A stretch of 64,000 bases of DNA from Cryptomeria japonica (GCF_030272615.1 NC_081406.1:184079770-184143769); one strand, 5' to 3'; positions 11,678 to 22,904 are shown, numbered from the stretch's first letter. Made by a program: numbers and translations. Notes: a model not told the origin generated them from the sequence alone.

Positions 11678-12218
11678 AGATCTTCACTTTCTGAGACTTA
11701 TAGTGGTTAAACCATTAAGAATTCAAAGATGAATGAAACTATTGATTTGAGAGAATTTTTTTGTAGATTATAAATATATATATTTTTAAAAGTTAGAAAT
11801 AATTTGAGAATAGTTTTACGTATCTTTTAATAACTTTTTTTTATATTAATCTATATTTTTAAAAAGTGGTGCTTATGTTTTAATGCATAACATTTTTTAT
11901 AGAAAAGATAAAATTCTATTTTTTTAAGTATAGATTTGTTACATCAATATCTATTACATGGATATTTTTCATTTTTTTTTTTGCATATATTTTTTTGTTA
12001 ATTTTTTAAGTCAAGGTAATTATAATTTGATCATGCATAACTTTTTTGTATACATTTGAATCAACTTGTTTTTTTTAATTGAAATGAGATTATCAATACC
12101 TAAGGAAAATATATATTTTAGATCTTTTTCTCCTTTTTTCTATTTTTCAACATGTGTGAAACAAAGACCTTAATGTTTGGTTAATATTACTCCCAAGAAA
12201 TAAAAAATAAATATATTT
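11678..12218. other. AT-rich spacer
   Basis: About 540 bp with many T and A runs and no recognisable coding sequence, LTR end or repeat. It separates E2 from E3. Confidence 0.55.
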
Positions 12219-12590
12219 GTTCGATTAATCAAAATATTTTATTTAATTATTAATTAGGTCCTTAAATCACCTTTTCACTTAAGTTAAACTTGGGTTTTTT
12301 TTCATCTAGAGTTTTCTTCTCTTACCTTTAGTTCAAGCTGTAGTTGAGTTTAATTTATCTCGTCACACTTTTTCTTTAGTTCTCCTAATTATAGGATTAG
12401 GGCATCTCTTGCTTTCTATAAAGCATGTATTTCATTCATTGTAATTGTCTCTCCAATAGTTCTTGTGTGCAATAATATAGAATTATTAGGTTGTTATTAA
12501 GCATATTATCTTTGCTTGGCTCTTTTATGTGACAATTATTTTTCTTGCAGATGATTCTTGGCTCTTGTGGCTATACCATTAACTCCTATA
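12219..12590 (+). repeat. E3: LTR of the E2 family, plus orientation
   Basis: 372 bp aligning with the E6 LTR (24739-25178) and, reverse-complemented, with the E2 LTRs. It starts TGTTCGATTAATC and ends TTAACTCCTATA. Shared blocks include the CATCTCTTGCTTTCTATAAA segment and a GATTCTTGGCTCTTGTGG segment near the end. Confidence 0.85.
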
Positions 12591-12602
12591 TGGTATTAAA
12601 GC
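12591..12602 (+). other. Primer binding site of E3
   Basis: TGGTATTAAAGC follows the LTR end directly. A second similar word, TGATATCAAAGC, sits about 40 bp downstream after ACTCCAACA, which looks like a duplicated LTR-end/primer-site junction. Confidence 0.7.
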
Positions 12603-13172
12603 CCAATATTTACTCCAACATGATATCAAAGCTTTAGATTTGTTAAGTTCTTGTTAGCATACTTGAGGAATCTAACCTTGAGTGATTTTTTTGTGCACAT
12701 TGGTCTCAAATGGAGGTTGCCATCATGTTCACAACATCCCAGAACTGTAAGATTGACTATCATTTCATCAAAATCTGAGTAGTTGACATTTTGGGTCTAT
12801 TTGGTTGAGGGCACAAAAATCAAGGTAAAATCCAAGGGTAGCTGAAAAATTTAGGTACTTTGGAGTGAAATAGAGGTCACCATTAGGCTTATGAGGCTTG
12901 AGAATCCTATAATTGTCTGTCAAAACGTGAAATTTTGTACAAGCCCAGCCACCTCTGATTTTTATGCATAGGTACAAATTATTTGCAAGTCTGAAAGTTT
13001 TGCTTAACAAATTTTTTGGTCAAATTTTTTTAAGGGTGATTTTTAAACAAAGGGAAAGCTAAATTTCATTGAAAAGTACTTGTACATACCTATATAAGTG
13101 TGTTACAAGCTGGTACAAGCACTTCGTCAGTCATCAGCTATTAATGACCCCTCTCCTCCTTTGGCCATATAA
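12603..13172 (+). mobile_element. E3: 5' internal remnant
   Basis: Non-coding sequence downstream of the E3 primer site up to the insertion point of the E4 array. No open frame or domain is recognised. The 3' part and second LTR of E3 are not seen. Confidence 0.45.
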
Positions 13173-13177
13173 CTAAG

Positions 13178-14075
13178 TGATGCAGGACCACCGATGTAGT
13201 TCTTACCGGTTAAGTAGTTAGTAGCGGAATTTCTTAGAGATCATGGCATTTATTCTTGTTTGAGAGTTTAGAATTGTGGATTTGGATTTATTCCCTTGAG
13301 TTTGTGGTCTTTGTTGTGTTCAATTTTCATGGCATTTGGATTTGATTCTAGTGAGATATCGATTTCGGTATTGGCCCGATTGATATGTTCTTACTGGTTA
13401 GTCTTATAGTGTGTTGAGCGAAGTTGGGTCGGGTTGCGATTGATTTCCATGACTTGTAAATCATTGATTTATGTTTCTTGTTCCTTGTCCGATGTTCCCA
13501 GAGAACCACACGATGTTTTTTTAATATATTTTAGATGTTCTTAGTGATTTGAGCCGGCATGTTACCGTTAGCACGTTTCATGAACCGCTTGGTCTTTGGG
13601 CCGACTTGACCAAGTTATTATTTATGGACGGTATAAATATAAGTTTGTGAATCATTTGAGAGATGGAAAATAGAAGATAGATGACAGAGTTTAGAGATTG
13701 AATGAAGATGTAGAACTAGCAAGATTTTGGTCCGATGGGCTGAATTCGGAAGGGCTGAGGTCCAGATTAGGGTAGAACCAGCAGGCTGTTTCTAGAGGCC
13801 AATTTAATGTGTAGATGATCTGCGAATCTAAAATCTATGTTGTAAGCATTGTTTGTATCCTAGACTGTGATCCAATAGGTAACATATGTAATTCTTCAAG
13901 TTGTTATAAAATTTATTCATACTGTTTACCAGTTATGTATTATGTGATGTTACTGGTTGTTCTTTCTTCTTTATCTGGTGTTCTTTTACCAGTTACTGGT
14001 ATATTTTGCATGGTGTTTGTCTTAGGCTACAAGGATGGGTTGTCCCCATTGGATCTCCCTACCTTGACTGCATCA
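13178..14075 (+). repeat. E4 LTR copy 1
   Basis: 898 bp. It starts TGATGCAGGACC and ends GACTGCATCA. A TATA-like box TATAAATA lies at 13632-13639, about 455 bp into the LTR, and recurs at the same place in all five copies, consistent with a retrotransposon promoter. ACCGGT-type words and their decayed forms (ACCAGT, ACTGGT) are frequent. Confidence 0.9.
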
Positions 14076-14431
14076 AATGGTATCAGAGCTGGTTTATGAA
14101 CCTGTTGTTGGAGGAGGACCCAGTTATGCACCGGTTGGTTGAAGAGGAACTTGAGGCAACTTGTGGACTTGTTTAGATCACCGAATATGAGGCAGAGGTT
14201 TGCAGCTAGATTGCTAATCCTTGAGCTTGAGCTTAAGGCAGTTAGTGGGTGGATACTTGAACAAATTGTCAATTGAGGTAGGTTGCAGAGTGGACTGGTA
14301 GATCACCAAGGAGAGGCAACCAGAAGCTGTAGTTAGATTGCCAAATCCCTGAGGCAGTTGCAAGTACCTACTAATAGATTTCTGAACTAGATCAAGTGAT
14401 GGAACTCACTTTTCAATTAACCCCGAGAGTC
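14076..14431 (+). repeat. E4 leader copy 1
   Basis: 356 bp. Primer site TGGTATCAGAGC at 14078-14089 is an exact match to the plant initiator Met-tRNA complement. Downstream a degenerate word, AGATCACCGA and variants, recurs at irregular 35-52 bp steps (about 14175, 14211, 14263, 14301, 14336, 14378). It ends GAGAGTC just before the next LTR, with no purine tract. Confidence 0.85.
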
Positions 14432-15327
14432 TAATGCAGGAGCACCATTGTAGTTCTTATCGATTGAGCAATTAGTAGTAGAATTGCTTAGAGATCATGG
14501 CATTTATTCTTCTTTGAGAGTTTAGCATTGTGGATTGGATTTATTCCCTTGAGTTCATGGTCTTTGTCATTTTCGAGTTTCATGGAATTTGGATTTGATT
14601 CTGGTGAGATATCGATTATGGTATTGGCCCGGTTGATATGTTCTTACCAATTAGTCTTGTAGTGTGTTGAGCGAAGTTGGATTGGATTATGGTTTCTTTT
14701 CATGACTTTCAGATCATTGATTTATGTTTCTTATGCCTTGTCCAATGTTCCCAAAGAACCGCGTGATATTTTATGCATTTTGGATATGTTCTTAGTGATT
14801 TGAGTTGACATGTTAGCATTAGCACATTCCATGAACTGGTTAGTCTTTGGGCTAACTTGACCAAGTTATTATTTGCGGATGGTATAAATAGAAGTTTGTG
14901 AATAATTTGAGAGATAGAAAATAGAAGATAGAAGACAGAGTATATAGATCAAGCGAAGATGTAGAACCAACAAGATTCTGGTTCGGTGGAATGAAGTCGA
15001 AAGGGCTGAGGTTCGGATTAGGGTAGAACCGGCAAACTATTGTTGGAGGCCGATTTGATGTGTAGATGATTTGTGGATCTGAAATCTATGTTGTAAGCAT
15101 TGATTGTATCCTGGACTGTGATCCAACATGTGGCATATGTAATTCTACAAATTGTTATAAAATTCATTCATATTGTTTACCAGTTATGTATTATGTGATA
15201 TTACCAGTTTTTCTTTCTACTTTATCTAGTGTTGTTTTACCGGTTACCGGTATATTTTGCATGGTGTTTGTGTTAGGCTGCAAGGATGGTTTGTTCTTCA
15301 TTTGATCTCCCTACCTTGACTGCATCA
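14432..15327 (+). repeat. E4 LTR copy 2
   Basis: 896 bp. The first dinucleotide has decayed from TG to TA (TAATGCAGG). It ends TGCATCA. TATAAATA is at 14883-14890. Confidence 0.9.
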
Positions 15328-15684
15328 ACTCGTATCAGAGCTGGTTTGTGAACTTGTTGGAGGAGGACCTAGTTATGCACCGGTTGGTTGAAGAGGAAGT
15401 TGAGGCAACTTGTGGACTTGTTCAGATCACCAAACATGAGGCAGAACAAGGTTTTCAAGTGGATCTCCAATCCTAGAGCTTGATCTTGAGGTAGTTAGTG
15501 GGTGGAGACTTGAATAGATCGTCGATTGAGGCAAGCTATAGAGTGGACCAGTAGATCATCGAGGAGAGGTAACCAGAAGCTGTAGTCAGATTGTTGAATT
15601 CCTAAGGTAGTTGAAAGTGCCTACTAATAGATCACCGAACTTGATCAAGTGATGGGACTCAGTTTTCAATTAACCTCAAGAGTA
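15328..15684 (+). repeat. E4 leader copy 2
   Basis: 357 bp. The primer site is altered to TCGTATCAGAGC (15330-15341). The rest aligns with leader 1. Confidence 0.85.
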
Positions 15685-16578
15685 TGATGCAAGAGCACCG
15701 ATGTAGTTCTTACCGGTTGAGCAGTTAGCAGTGGAATTGCTTAGAGATCATGGTATTTCTTCTTGTTTGAGAGTTTAGCATTGTGGATTTGGATTTATTT
15801 CCTTGAGTACGTGGTCTTTGTCATGTTTGAGTTTCATGGAATTTGTATTTGATTTTGGTGAGATATTGATTCCGGTATTGGCCCAATTGATATGTTCTTA
15901 CCAGTTAGTCTTGCAGTGTGTTGAGAAAAGTTGGATTGAGTTGCATTTGATTTCTGTGACTTGCATATCACTGATTTATGTTTCTTGTGCCTTGTCTGAT
16001 GTTCTTGAAGAACCGCACGATGTTTTATGCATTTTGGAGATGTTCTTAGTGATTTGAGTTGACATGTTACCATTAGCATGTTTCATGAACCGATTGGTCT
16101 TTGGGCTAACTTGACCAATTTATTATTTACGGATGGTATAAATAGAATTTTTCAAATCATTTAAGAGATATAAAATAAAATATAGAAGAAAAAGTTTAGA
16201 GATCATGAGAAGATGTAGAACCAACGAGATTCTAGTCTGGTAGACTGAAGCCGGAAGAGCTGAGGTTCGGATTAGGGTAGAACAGGCAGAATGTTTCCGA
16301 AAGTCGATTTGATGTGTAGATGATATGTGGATCTGAAATCTATGTTGTAAGCATTGTTTGTATCCTGGACTGTGATCCAACATGTGGCATATGTAATTCT
16401 TCAAGTTATAAAATTTAATCATACCATTTACCGGTTATGTATTCTGTGATGTTACCGGTTGTTCTTTCATCTTTATCTAGTGTTGTTTTACCGGTTACCA
16501 GTATATTTTGCATGGTGTTTATGTTAGGCTTCAAGGATGGGTTGTCCTTCATTGGATCTCCCTACCTTAGCTACATCA
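15685..16578 (+). repeat. E4 LTR copy 3
   Basis: 894 bp. It starts TGATGCAAGAGC and ends CTACATCA. TATAAATA is at 16137-16144. Confidence 0.9.
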
Positions 16579-16935
16579 AATGGTATCAGAGTTGGTTTGT
16601 GAACCTGTTGTTGGAGGACCCAATTATGCACCGATTGGTTGAAGAGGAAGTTGAACCAACTTGTGGACTTGTTCAGATCACCGAACGTGAGGCAGAGAAA
16701 GGTTTGCAGGTAGATCTATGATCCTAGAGCTTGAGCTTGGGGTAGTTAGTGGTTGGAGACTTGAATAGATTGCCGATTGAGGTAGGTTGCAGATTGGACT
16801 GGTAGATCACCGAGGACAGGCAACCAAAAGCTATAGTCATATTTTTGAACCCTTGAGGCAATTGCAAGTACCTACTGATAGATTGCCGAACTAGATCAAG
16901 TGATGTGACTCACTTTTCAATTAACCCTGAGAGTC
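16579..16935 (+). repeat. E4 leader copy 3
   Basis: 357 bp, primer site TGGTATCAGAGT at 16581-16592, otherwise as in the other leaders. Confidence 0.85.
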
Positions 16936-17829
16936 TAATGCAGGAGCACTGGTGTAGTTCTTACTGGTTGAGAAGTTAGTAGTGGAATTTCTTAGAGATA
17001 GTGTCATTTCTTCTTGTTTAAGAGTTTAGCGTTGTTAATTTGGATTTACTCCCTTGAGTTTGTAATCTTTGTCATGTTCGAGTTTCATGGCATTTGGATT
17101 TGATTCTGGTGAGATATCGATTCTGATATTGGCCCAGTTGATATGCTCTTACTGGTTAGTCTTGCAGCATGTTGAGCGAAGTTGGATCGGGTTGCGGTTG
17201 ATTTTCATGACTTGTGAATAGTTGATTTATGTTTCTTGTGTGTTGTCCGATGTTCCTAGAGAACTGTATGATGTTTTATGCATTTTGGAGATGTTCTTAG
17301 TGATTTGAGCCGACATGTTAATGTCAGCACGTTTCATAAACCGGTTGGTCTTTAGGACGACTTGACCAAGTTAGTATTTACAGAAGGTATAAATAGATGT
17401 TTGTGAATCATTTGAGAGATAGAAAACAAAAGATAGAAGATAGAGTTTAGAGATCAAGTGAAAATGTAGAACTGGTGAGATTCTGGTCTGGTGGACTAAA
17501 ACCGAAAGGGCTGAGGTCTGGATTAGGGTAGAACTGATAGACTGTTTCTCAAGGCCAATTTGATGTGTAGATGATTTGTGGATCTTAAATTTGTGTTGTA
17601 AGCATTGTTTGTATCCTAGACTGCAATCCAGCATGTGGCATATGTAATTCTTCAAGTTATAAAATTTATTCATACTGTTTACTAGTTATGTATTTTGTGA
17701 TGTTACTGCTTGTTCTTTCTTCTTTATTTGGTGTTGTTTTACCAGTTACCGGCATATTTTGCATGGTGTTTGTGTTGGGCTACAAGGATGGGTTGTCCTT
17801 CATTAAATATCCCTACCTTGACTGCATCA
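16936..17829 (+). repeat. E4 LTR copy 4
   Basis: 894 bp. It starts TAATGCAGG and ends ACTGCATCA. TATAAATA is at 17388-17395. Confidence 0.9.
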
Positions 17830-18189
17830 AATGATATCAGAACTGGTTTGTGAACCTGTTGTTGGAGGAGGACCCGGTTATGCACTGGTTGGTTGAAGAG
17901 GAAGTTGAGGCAACTTGTGGACTTGTTTAGATCTCTAAATGTGAGGCACAAAAAGGTTTGCAGGTAGATCACCGATCTTAGAGCTTGAGCTTGAGGCAGT
18001 TATTGGGTGGAGATTTGAATAGATCACCGATTGAGGTAGGTTGCAGAGTGGACCAGTAGTTCGCCAAGGAGAGGCAACCGGAAGTTGTAGTCAGATCATC
18101 AAAACCCTGAGGCAGTTGCAAGTACCTATTGATATATTTCTGAACTAGATCAAGTGATGGGACTCACTTTTCAATTAACCTCGAGAGTC
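17830..18189 (+). repeat. E4 leader copy 4
   Basis: 360 bp, primer site decayed to TGATATCAGAAC (17832-17843). Confidence 0.85.
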
Positions 18190-19086
18190 TGATGTAGGAG
18201 CACCGGTGTAGTTCTTACCAGTTGAGCAGTTGTCAATGAAATTTCTTAAAGATCGTGGCATTTATTCTTGTTTGAGAGTTTAGAATTGTGGATTTGGATT
18301 TATTCCCTTGATTTTGTGGTCTTTTTCTTGTTTGAGTTTCACGGCATTTGGATTTGATTCTAGTGAGATATTGATTCCGGTATTGGCTCTATTGATATGT
18401 TCTTACCGGTTAGTCTTGTAGTGTGTTGAGAAAAGTTTGACCGGGTTGTGGTTGATTTTCGTGACTTGCAGATCATTGATTTATGTTTCTTGTGCCTTGT
18501 CCAATGTTCCCAAAGAACCTCATGATGTTTTATGCATTTTGGAGATGTTCTTAGTGATCTGCGCCGACATGTTACCGTTAGCACATTTCATGAACTAGTT
18601 GGTCTTTGGGTTGACTTGACCAAGTTATTATTTGCGGACGGTATAAATAGAAGTTTGTGAATTATTTGAGAGATAGAAAATAGAAGATAGAAGCTACAGT
18701 TTAGAGATCGAGCGAAGATGTGGAACCGGCAAGATTCTAGTCTGGTAGACTGAAGCTGAAAGTGTTGAGGCCCAGATTAGGGTAGAACCGGTAGACTATT
18801 TTCGGAGACCGATTTGATGTGTAGATGATCTATGGATCTGAAATCTATGTTCTAAGCATTATTTGTATCCTGGATTACGATCCAACATGTGGCATATGTA
18901 ATTATTCAAGTTGTTATAAAATTTATTCATAATGTTTACCGGTTATGTATTCTCTGATGTTATTGGTTGTTCTTTATGTTTTATCTGGTGTTTTTTTACC
19001 GGTTACTGGTATATTTTGCATGGTGTTTGTGTTATGCTACAAGGATGGGTTGTCCTTCACTGGATCTCCCTTTCTTGGCTACATCA
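18190..19086 (+). repeat. E4 LTR copy 5
   Basis: 897 bp. It starts TGATGTAGGAGC and ends GCTACATCA. TATAAATA is at 18642-18649. No leader follows: the sequence switches at once to the CTAAT flank. Confidence 0.9.
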
Positions 19087-19175
19087 CTAATTTTGGAAGC
19101 CTTTCCTATATTTAGAAGGTTTGCTAAAATTAGCGCCCCCTCCAGAATTGATGAGAAAAATATTTTTGGCATATC

Positions 19176-20050
19176 CTAGCAAGTAGGATGCGATGATATT
19201 TTTGGGTTCTTCTGAAATCTGGCAACTAATCCAACTGCATGAGCAATACCCAGTCTATAGTGAATAATATAATGCAGTTTCCTTATCATAGACCTATACT
19301 CCTTTTTATCAACGGATGCAACATCATCCTCCTTAGATAGTTTACATCCTGTAACCATTGGTGTCCCAAATGGTTTACAGTCTCCCATTCCAAATGTCTT
19401 CAATACTTCTTTCACATATTTTGATTGTATGATAAAAATACCATTCTTCATCTTTTGAATTTGCAAACCTATGAAGAATTTAATCTCTCCTACCAGAGAC
19501 ATCTCAAATTCACTTTTCACCTCATTTGCAAAGTCATCACTCATGTCATCATTGCCTCCAAAAATGATATCATCCACAAACACTTCACTAACTAGTATCT
19601 TATCCCCTTCAGTCTTGAGATATATATTGTTGTCTTCACTAGTTCTCTGAAAACCTATCTTCACCAAGTATGAATGTAGTCTTTCATACTATTCTCTTTG
19701 TGCTTGCTTAAAACTATATAGTGCCTTGTCTAATTTACACACCATATCCTTTGCATCAATCAAAGCATAACCATCTGGTTGTTCAATGTAGACTTCCTCT
19801 TCCAGTATTCCATATAGAAATGTTGACTTCACATCCATCTGATATACTTTGAATCCCCTATATGCTGCAAATGCAAGTAGAGTCCTAACTCCTTCCATCT
19901 AGCAACTAGTGCAAATGTCTCGCCATAGTCTTCTCCTTCTTCATGTGCATAACCTTTGCATACCAATGTAGCTTTGTTTCTGACTACAACTCCATCTTCA
20001 TTCACTTTATTTCTAAATACCCATTTAGGACCTATTACATTTTTGTTCAC
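19176..20050 (-). pseudogene. E5 copia reverse transcriptase, truncated
   Basis: Two to three overlapping frames cover a copia RT. Visible motifs are IGPKWVFRNK at the start, YQMDVKSTFLYG (first catalytic Asp region), EEEVYIEQPDGY, and the catalytic core FVDDIIFGGNDD, followed by SKYVKEVLKTFGM and GTPMVTG. The RT copies the element RNA into DNA in virus-like particles. A frameshift lies near 19900 and a break near 19680. The reading stops at about 19176 (RFQKNPKISSH), so RNase H is lost. Confidence 0.85.
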
Positions 20051-20059
20051 CAGTCTAGG

Positions 20060-21500
20060 TACTAGGGTCCATGTATTGTTCTTCTCAATCTAGTCAAGCT
20101 CTTCTTCCATAGCCTTGATCCAGTGATCATCTCCAAAGGCTTCCTTTGTAGTTCTAGGCTCAATAGTGGAGATCATACAAGAATTATCTCTTATTCTTCT
20201 TTTGGTTAACAAATCAGCATCTTTATCTCCAATAATTTGATTAAGATTATCATTGAGTCTCACATACCTTGGAATAACATGATCGTGATCTTCAGATTCT
20301 TCTTCCTCACTATCTTCATCTTTAGCAGAATCTACCTATTCCGATTGAACTAGTGTTGCAGCAACATTCATTTCACCAACTTCTGGCTTCACCAGTTCTG
20401 GTTCCAAAATTAGAATGTAAGGTTCATCTCCCTTCTTCTCCTCACTGGTTTCTCCTAAATCTTCAGAATACTCATCCACTTAGACATCAACGCTTTCAAT
20501 GATCTTGTTTGTCTAGTTGTTGTAACATTTGTAGGCTTTTCTCTTGGTGGAGTAACCAAGAAATATGCCTTCATCACTCTTATAATCAAACTTACCAACA
20601 TAGTCACCTCTCTCAAGTGATAAAACATTTACCGCCAAAAACTTAAAGTAACTGACATTAGGTGATCTACCATACCACTATTCATAAGGAGATTTGTCCT
20701 TACCTTTTTTAACCAATATCTGGTTCATAGTGTAGACAATTGTACTAACATCTTCTCTCCAGAAAGTCTTATCTATGCTTCCTTGTATTAGCATCATTCT
20801 AGTTGCTTCAACAACTGACTGGTTGTTCCTCTCTGCAATACCATTCAGTTGTGACGTCCTAGGTATAGAAAGTTGTCTCTTAATTCTATTATCTTCACAA
20901 TATCTAGTGAATTCCTTTGAAGTAAATTCACCACCTTGATCAGTTCTTAAGCACTTTATCTTCTTTCCACTTTCCTTTTTCAGCTAAGGCCCTGAATGCC
21001 TTAAACTTGCTAAAGGCTTCTATGTTTTCCTTCAAGAATGTGACCCACATCATTCTTGAGCAATCATCAGTGAAGATCATAAAATACCGATCACCTTGAA
21101 TACTTCTAGTCATTATTAGTCCACGGAGGTCTGTATGAACCAAATCTAGCAAATGTTCTACAGAGAAAGATTTTCTCTTAAAAGTTGAGGATGTCATCTT
21201 CCCTAACTAACATTCCTTACACAGAGAATTCATCGATTTGTCCAAATGAGGAAAACCTCTTACTGACTTGGACTTACTGACTTTGATAATGTTATCAAAA
21301 TTTATATGATAAAATCTTTGATGCCAAAGCCAACTATCTTCTACTTTAGCAATTAAACAATTGTTGACTTTAGGATTTGGGTGAAACAAGTTACCTTTTG
21401 TCTATTTTCTGATTGAAATCAGTTCACCTTTTCTTTCATATATTTTGCACATTTCATTCTTGAATTCTTGTGGATAACCTTTGTCATTGAGTTGAGAAAC
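20060..21500 (-). pseudogene. E5 copia integrase, broken
   Basis: The zinc-binding end is at 21389-21207 (WHQRFYHIN ... CKEC, an HHCC pattern). The catalytic core starts at 21197 with LVHTDLRG (first catalytic Asp) and FTDDCSRMMWV. The region to about 20500 continues in broken frames, including the ERNN segment near 20840 that carries the catalytic Glu region and FLGYSTKRKAYKCYNN near 20560-20520. Several stops and shifts make it inactive. It would join the cDNA to host DNA. Confidence 0.75.
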
Positions 21501-21530
21501 ACTCAAAAGATTGTGTTTCAATCCTTCAAC

Positions 21531-22100
21531 CTAGTAGACATCATTTGTACTACTCTTTCCATTAAGAGAAATGGTCCCCTTTCCTTTTACCATGCAAGGT
21601 GAGTCATTTCCAAATCTCACAACACCTTCATCAAATTTCTTCAAAGTAAGAAACTTACTCTGGTCACCAGTCATGTGGTGTGAACAACCATTGTCTATAA
21701 TCCAATCATCAGAACTATCCATGTGAGAAACTAATGCCTTCTGATCTGATGTCTCCTCTTTAATGGCAACAAAGACAATGTCCTCACTTGCATCACCCTC
21801 ATATTCATCATATGTGATTCCTCCATCAACTACAATGAGGCAATATCTTTTACCTTTTCCTTTATACTTCTTATACTTCTCACGTTTATGCTCAATGTCT
21901 CCATTTGGATAGTTAGTTGCAATATGTCCAATTTGGGTACATGAAAAATATTTCAAAGGTAATTTACCTTTGTACTTACTGCTACCTCTGGGTAACCACT
22001 TGGCCAACAATGCTTCAAGCTCAATAAGACTGTCTTCATCATCAACTTCTTTGCTAGATCTTGACTCATGACTATGACTATCTTCTCTTCTTTTTCTCAC
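21531..22100 (-). pseudogene. E5 copia gag C-terminus and protease
   Basis: A 189-residue open frame. A decayed zinc knuckle reads YFSCTQIGHIATNYP (first and last Cys replaced by Tyr). The aspartic protease motif is WIIDNGCSHHMTGD, where the usual D-S-G is D-N-G. VRFGNDSPCMVKGKGTI follows, typical of the copia protease/pre-integrase segment. The protease would cut the polyprotein. It precedes the integrase piece in the normal order. Confidence 0.8.
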
Positions 22101-22207
22101 CAGTGGATTAGAAACTGAAGCTCTAAATGTAGATTCTGATTTCTGAACACTTCCATCAAAACTATTTAATTCAAATACAGTTAGTTTACCAATGATAGAG
22201 TCAAGAG

Positions 22208-22741
22208 TTACCTTTTTTTATCAATAGACTTAAGTTCCAGAATGGTTGCAACTTGGATAGCGTAGACTAGTAGAAGGGTTCTCAACACCTTGCTAACCAC
22301 TATGGTATCCTCCACTTTACCACCAACACTTTTGATCTCATCAACTATCTCCTTGATCCTCTTACCATACTGTTGAATATTCTCACCTTCAGCCATCCAC
22401 ATGTCATCAAATTTACCTCTCAGACTCTCCTATTTCGCAATTTTCATATGCTCATCACCACTTTAAATATCCTCAAGTTTCTTCCACACATCATAAGAAA
22501 TATCCAAACCATGGACATCAACATACTTTGAATTGAACAAGGAACTGATAATGGCCTCCAATGCTTGATTATTATCTTTTTGCTCCTTTTGATCATCTGA
22601 CAGAATCCCACTAGGCAAGGTATATTTGGTAACAACATGTTCCCAATATTGACTTCCTAAGATTTTGATATAGATCTTCATCCTATAACTCCATATTATG
22701 TAGTTTTCCCTATTGAACTTCATACCTTCTTTTTTCATCAT
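22208..22741 (-). pseudogene. E5 copia gag, broken
   Basis: The N-terminal part (22741-22463) has NYIIWSYRMKIYI and a helical segment ending SYDVWKKLEDI. The next part (22402-22208) has GENIQQYGKRIKEIVDEIKS, the conserved gag helix also present in E8 and E11. A break lies near 22440. Gag forms the particle. No intact start-to-zinc-knuckle frame remains. Confidence 0.75.
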
Positions 22742-22797
22742 GTTCTTCTATATCTTTACCTCAAGATGTTAGGCTTAGACACTAGAGGACCTGGAAT

Positions 22798-22809
22798 GCT
22801 TTGATACCA
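22798..22809 (-). other. Primer binding site of E5
   Basis: The minus strand reads TGGTATCAAAGC, 2 bp inside the LTR end at 22812. Confidence 0.85.
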
Positions 22810-22812
22810 ATT

Positions 22813-22904
22813 GATGATATAATGAATCAATAAGGATCTAGACAACTACTAAGAGGGGGGGGAATCAGTAGTTGTTCGGATCCTTATTGATTCATCATAT
22901 CATC
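22813..22904. repeat. Long inverted repeat at the E5 LTR end
   Basis: 38-bp arms 22813-22850 and 22867-22904 pair at 34 of 38 positions around a 16-nt loop that contains a run of eight G. The inner part (ACAAC ... GTTGT around the G-run) is matched by a shorter inverted repeat in the E8 LTR ends, but the outer 25 bp are extra here. The remaining E5 LTR is missing beyond it. Confidence 0.85.

Larger units (their letters stand above)
13178..19086 (+). mobile_element. E4: tandem array of five LTRs and four leaders
   Basis: Five direct LTR copies of 894-898 bp alternate with four leaders of 356-360 bp, giving a unit of about 1,253 bp: LTR1 13178-14075, LTR2 14432-15327, LTR3 15685-16578, LTR4 16936-17829, LTR5 18190-19086. 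LTR ends are TGATGCA...TGCATCA, a 7-bp inverted terminal repeat where not mutated. Each leader opens with a Met-tRNA-type primer site. The whole array is bounded by CTAAG (13173-13177) and CTAAT (19087-19091), a plausible target duplication. There is no polypurine tract before the LTRs and no coding domain. Tandem TRIM-like arrays are known from plants; these LTRs are longer than typical TRIM ones. Confidence 0.88.
19176..22866 (-). mobile_element. E5: truncated Ty1/copia element
   Basis: The minus-strand order is LTR end (22866-22812), primer site, gag (22741-22208), zinc knuckle/protease (22100-21531), integrase (about 21500-20500), RT (20050-19176). This protease-integrase-RT order defines Ty1/copia. 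RNase H, the 3' LTR and most of the 5' LTR are missing. Truncation occurs at about 19176, about 90 bp from the E4 array, and at the hairpin near 22905. Confidence 0.85.

Noticed and set aside
14078-14089. tRNA gene
   Set aside because: Only the 12-bp complement of a tRNA 3' end is present, as in the other primer sites; no cloverleaf is found.
13178-19086. The 1.25-kb repeats as a satellite or rDNA-type spacer array
   Set aside because: Each unit has LTR ends TG...CA, a TATA box and a tRNA primer site, and the array has a target duplication, so it is retrotransposon-derived.
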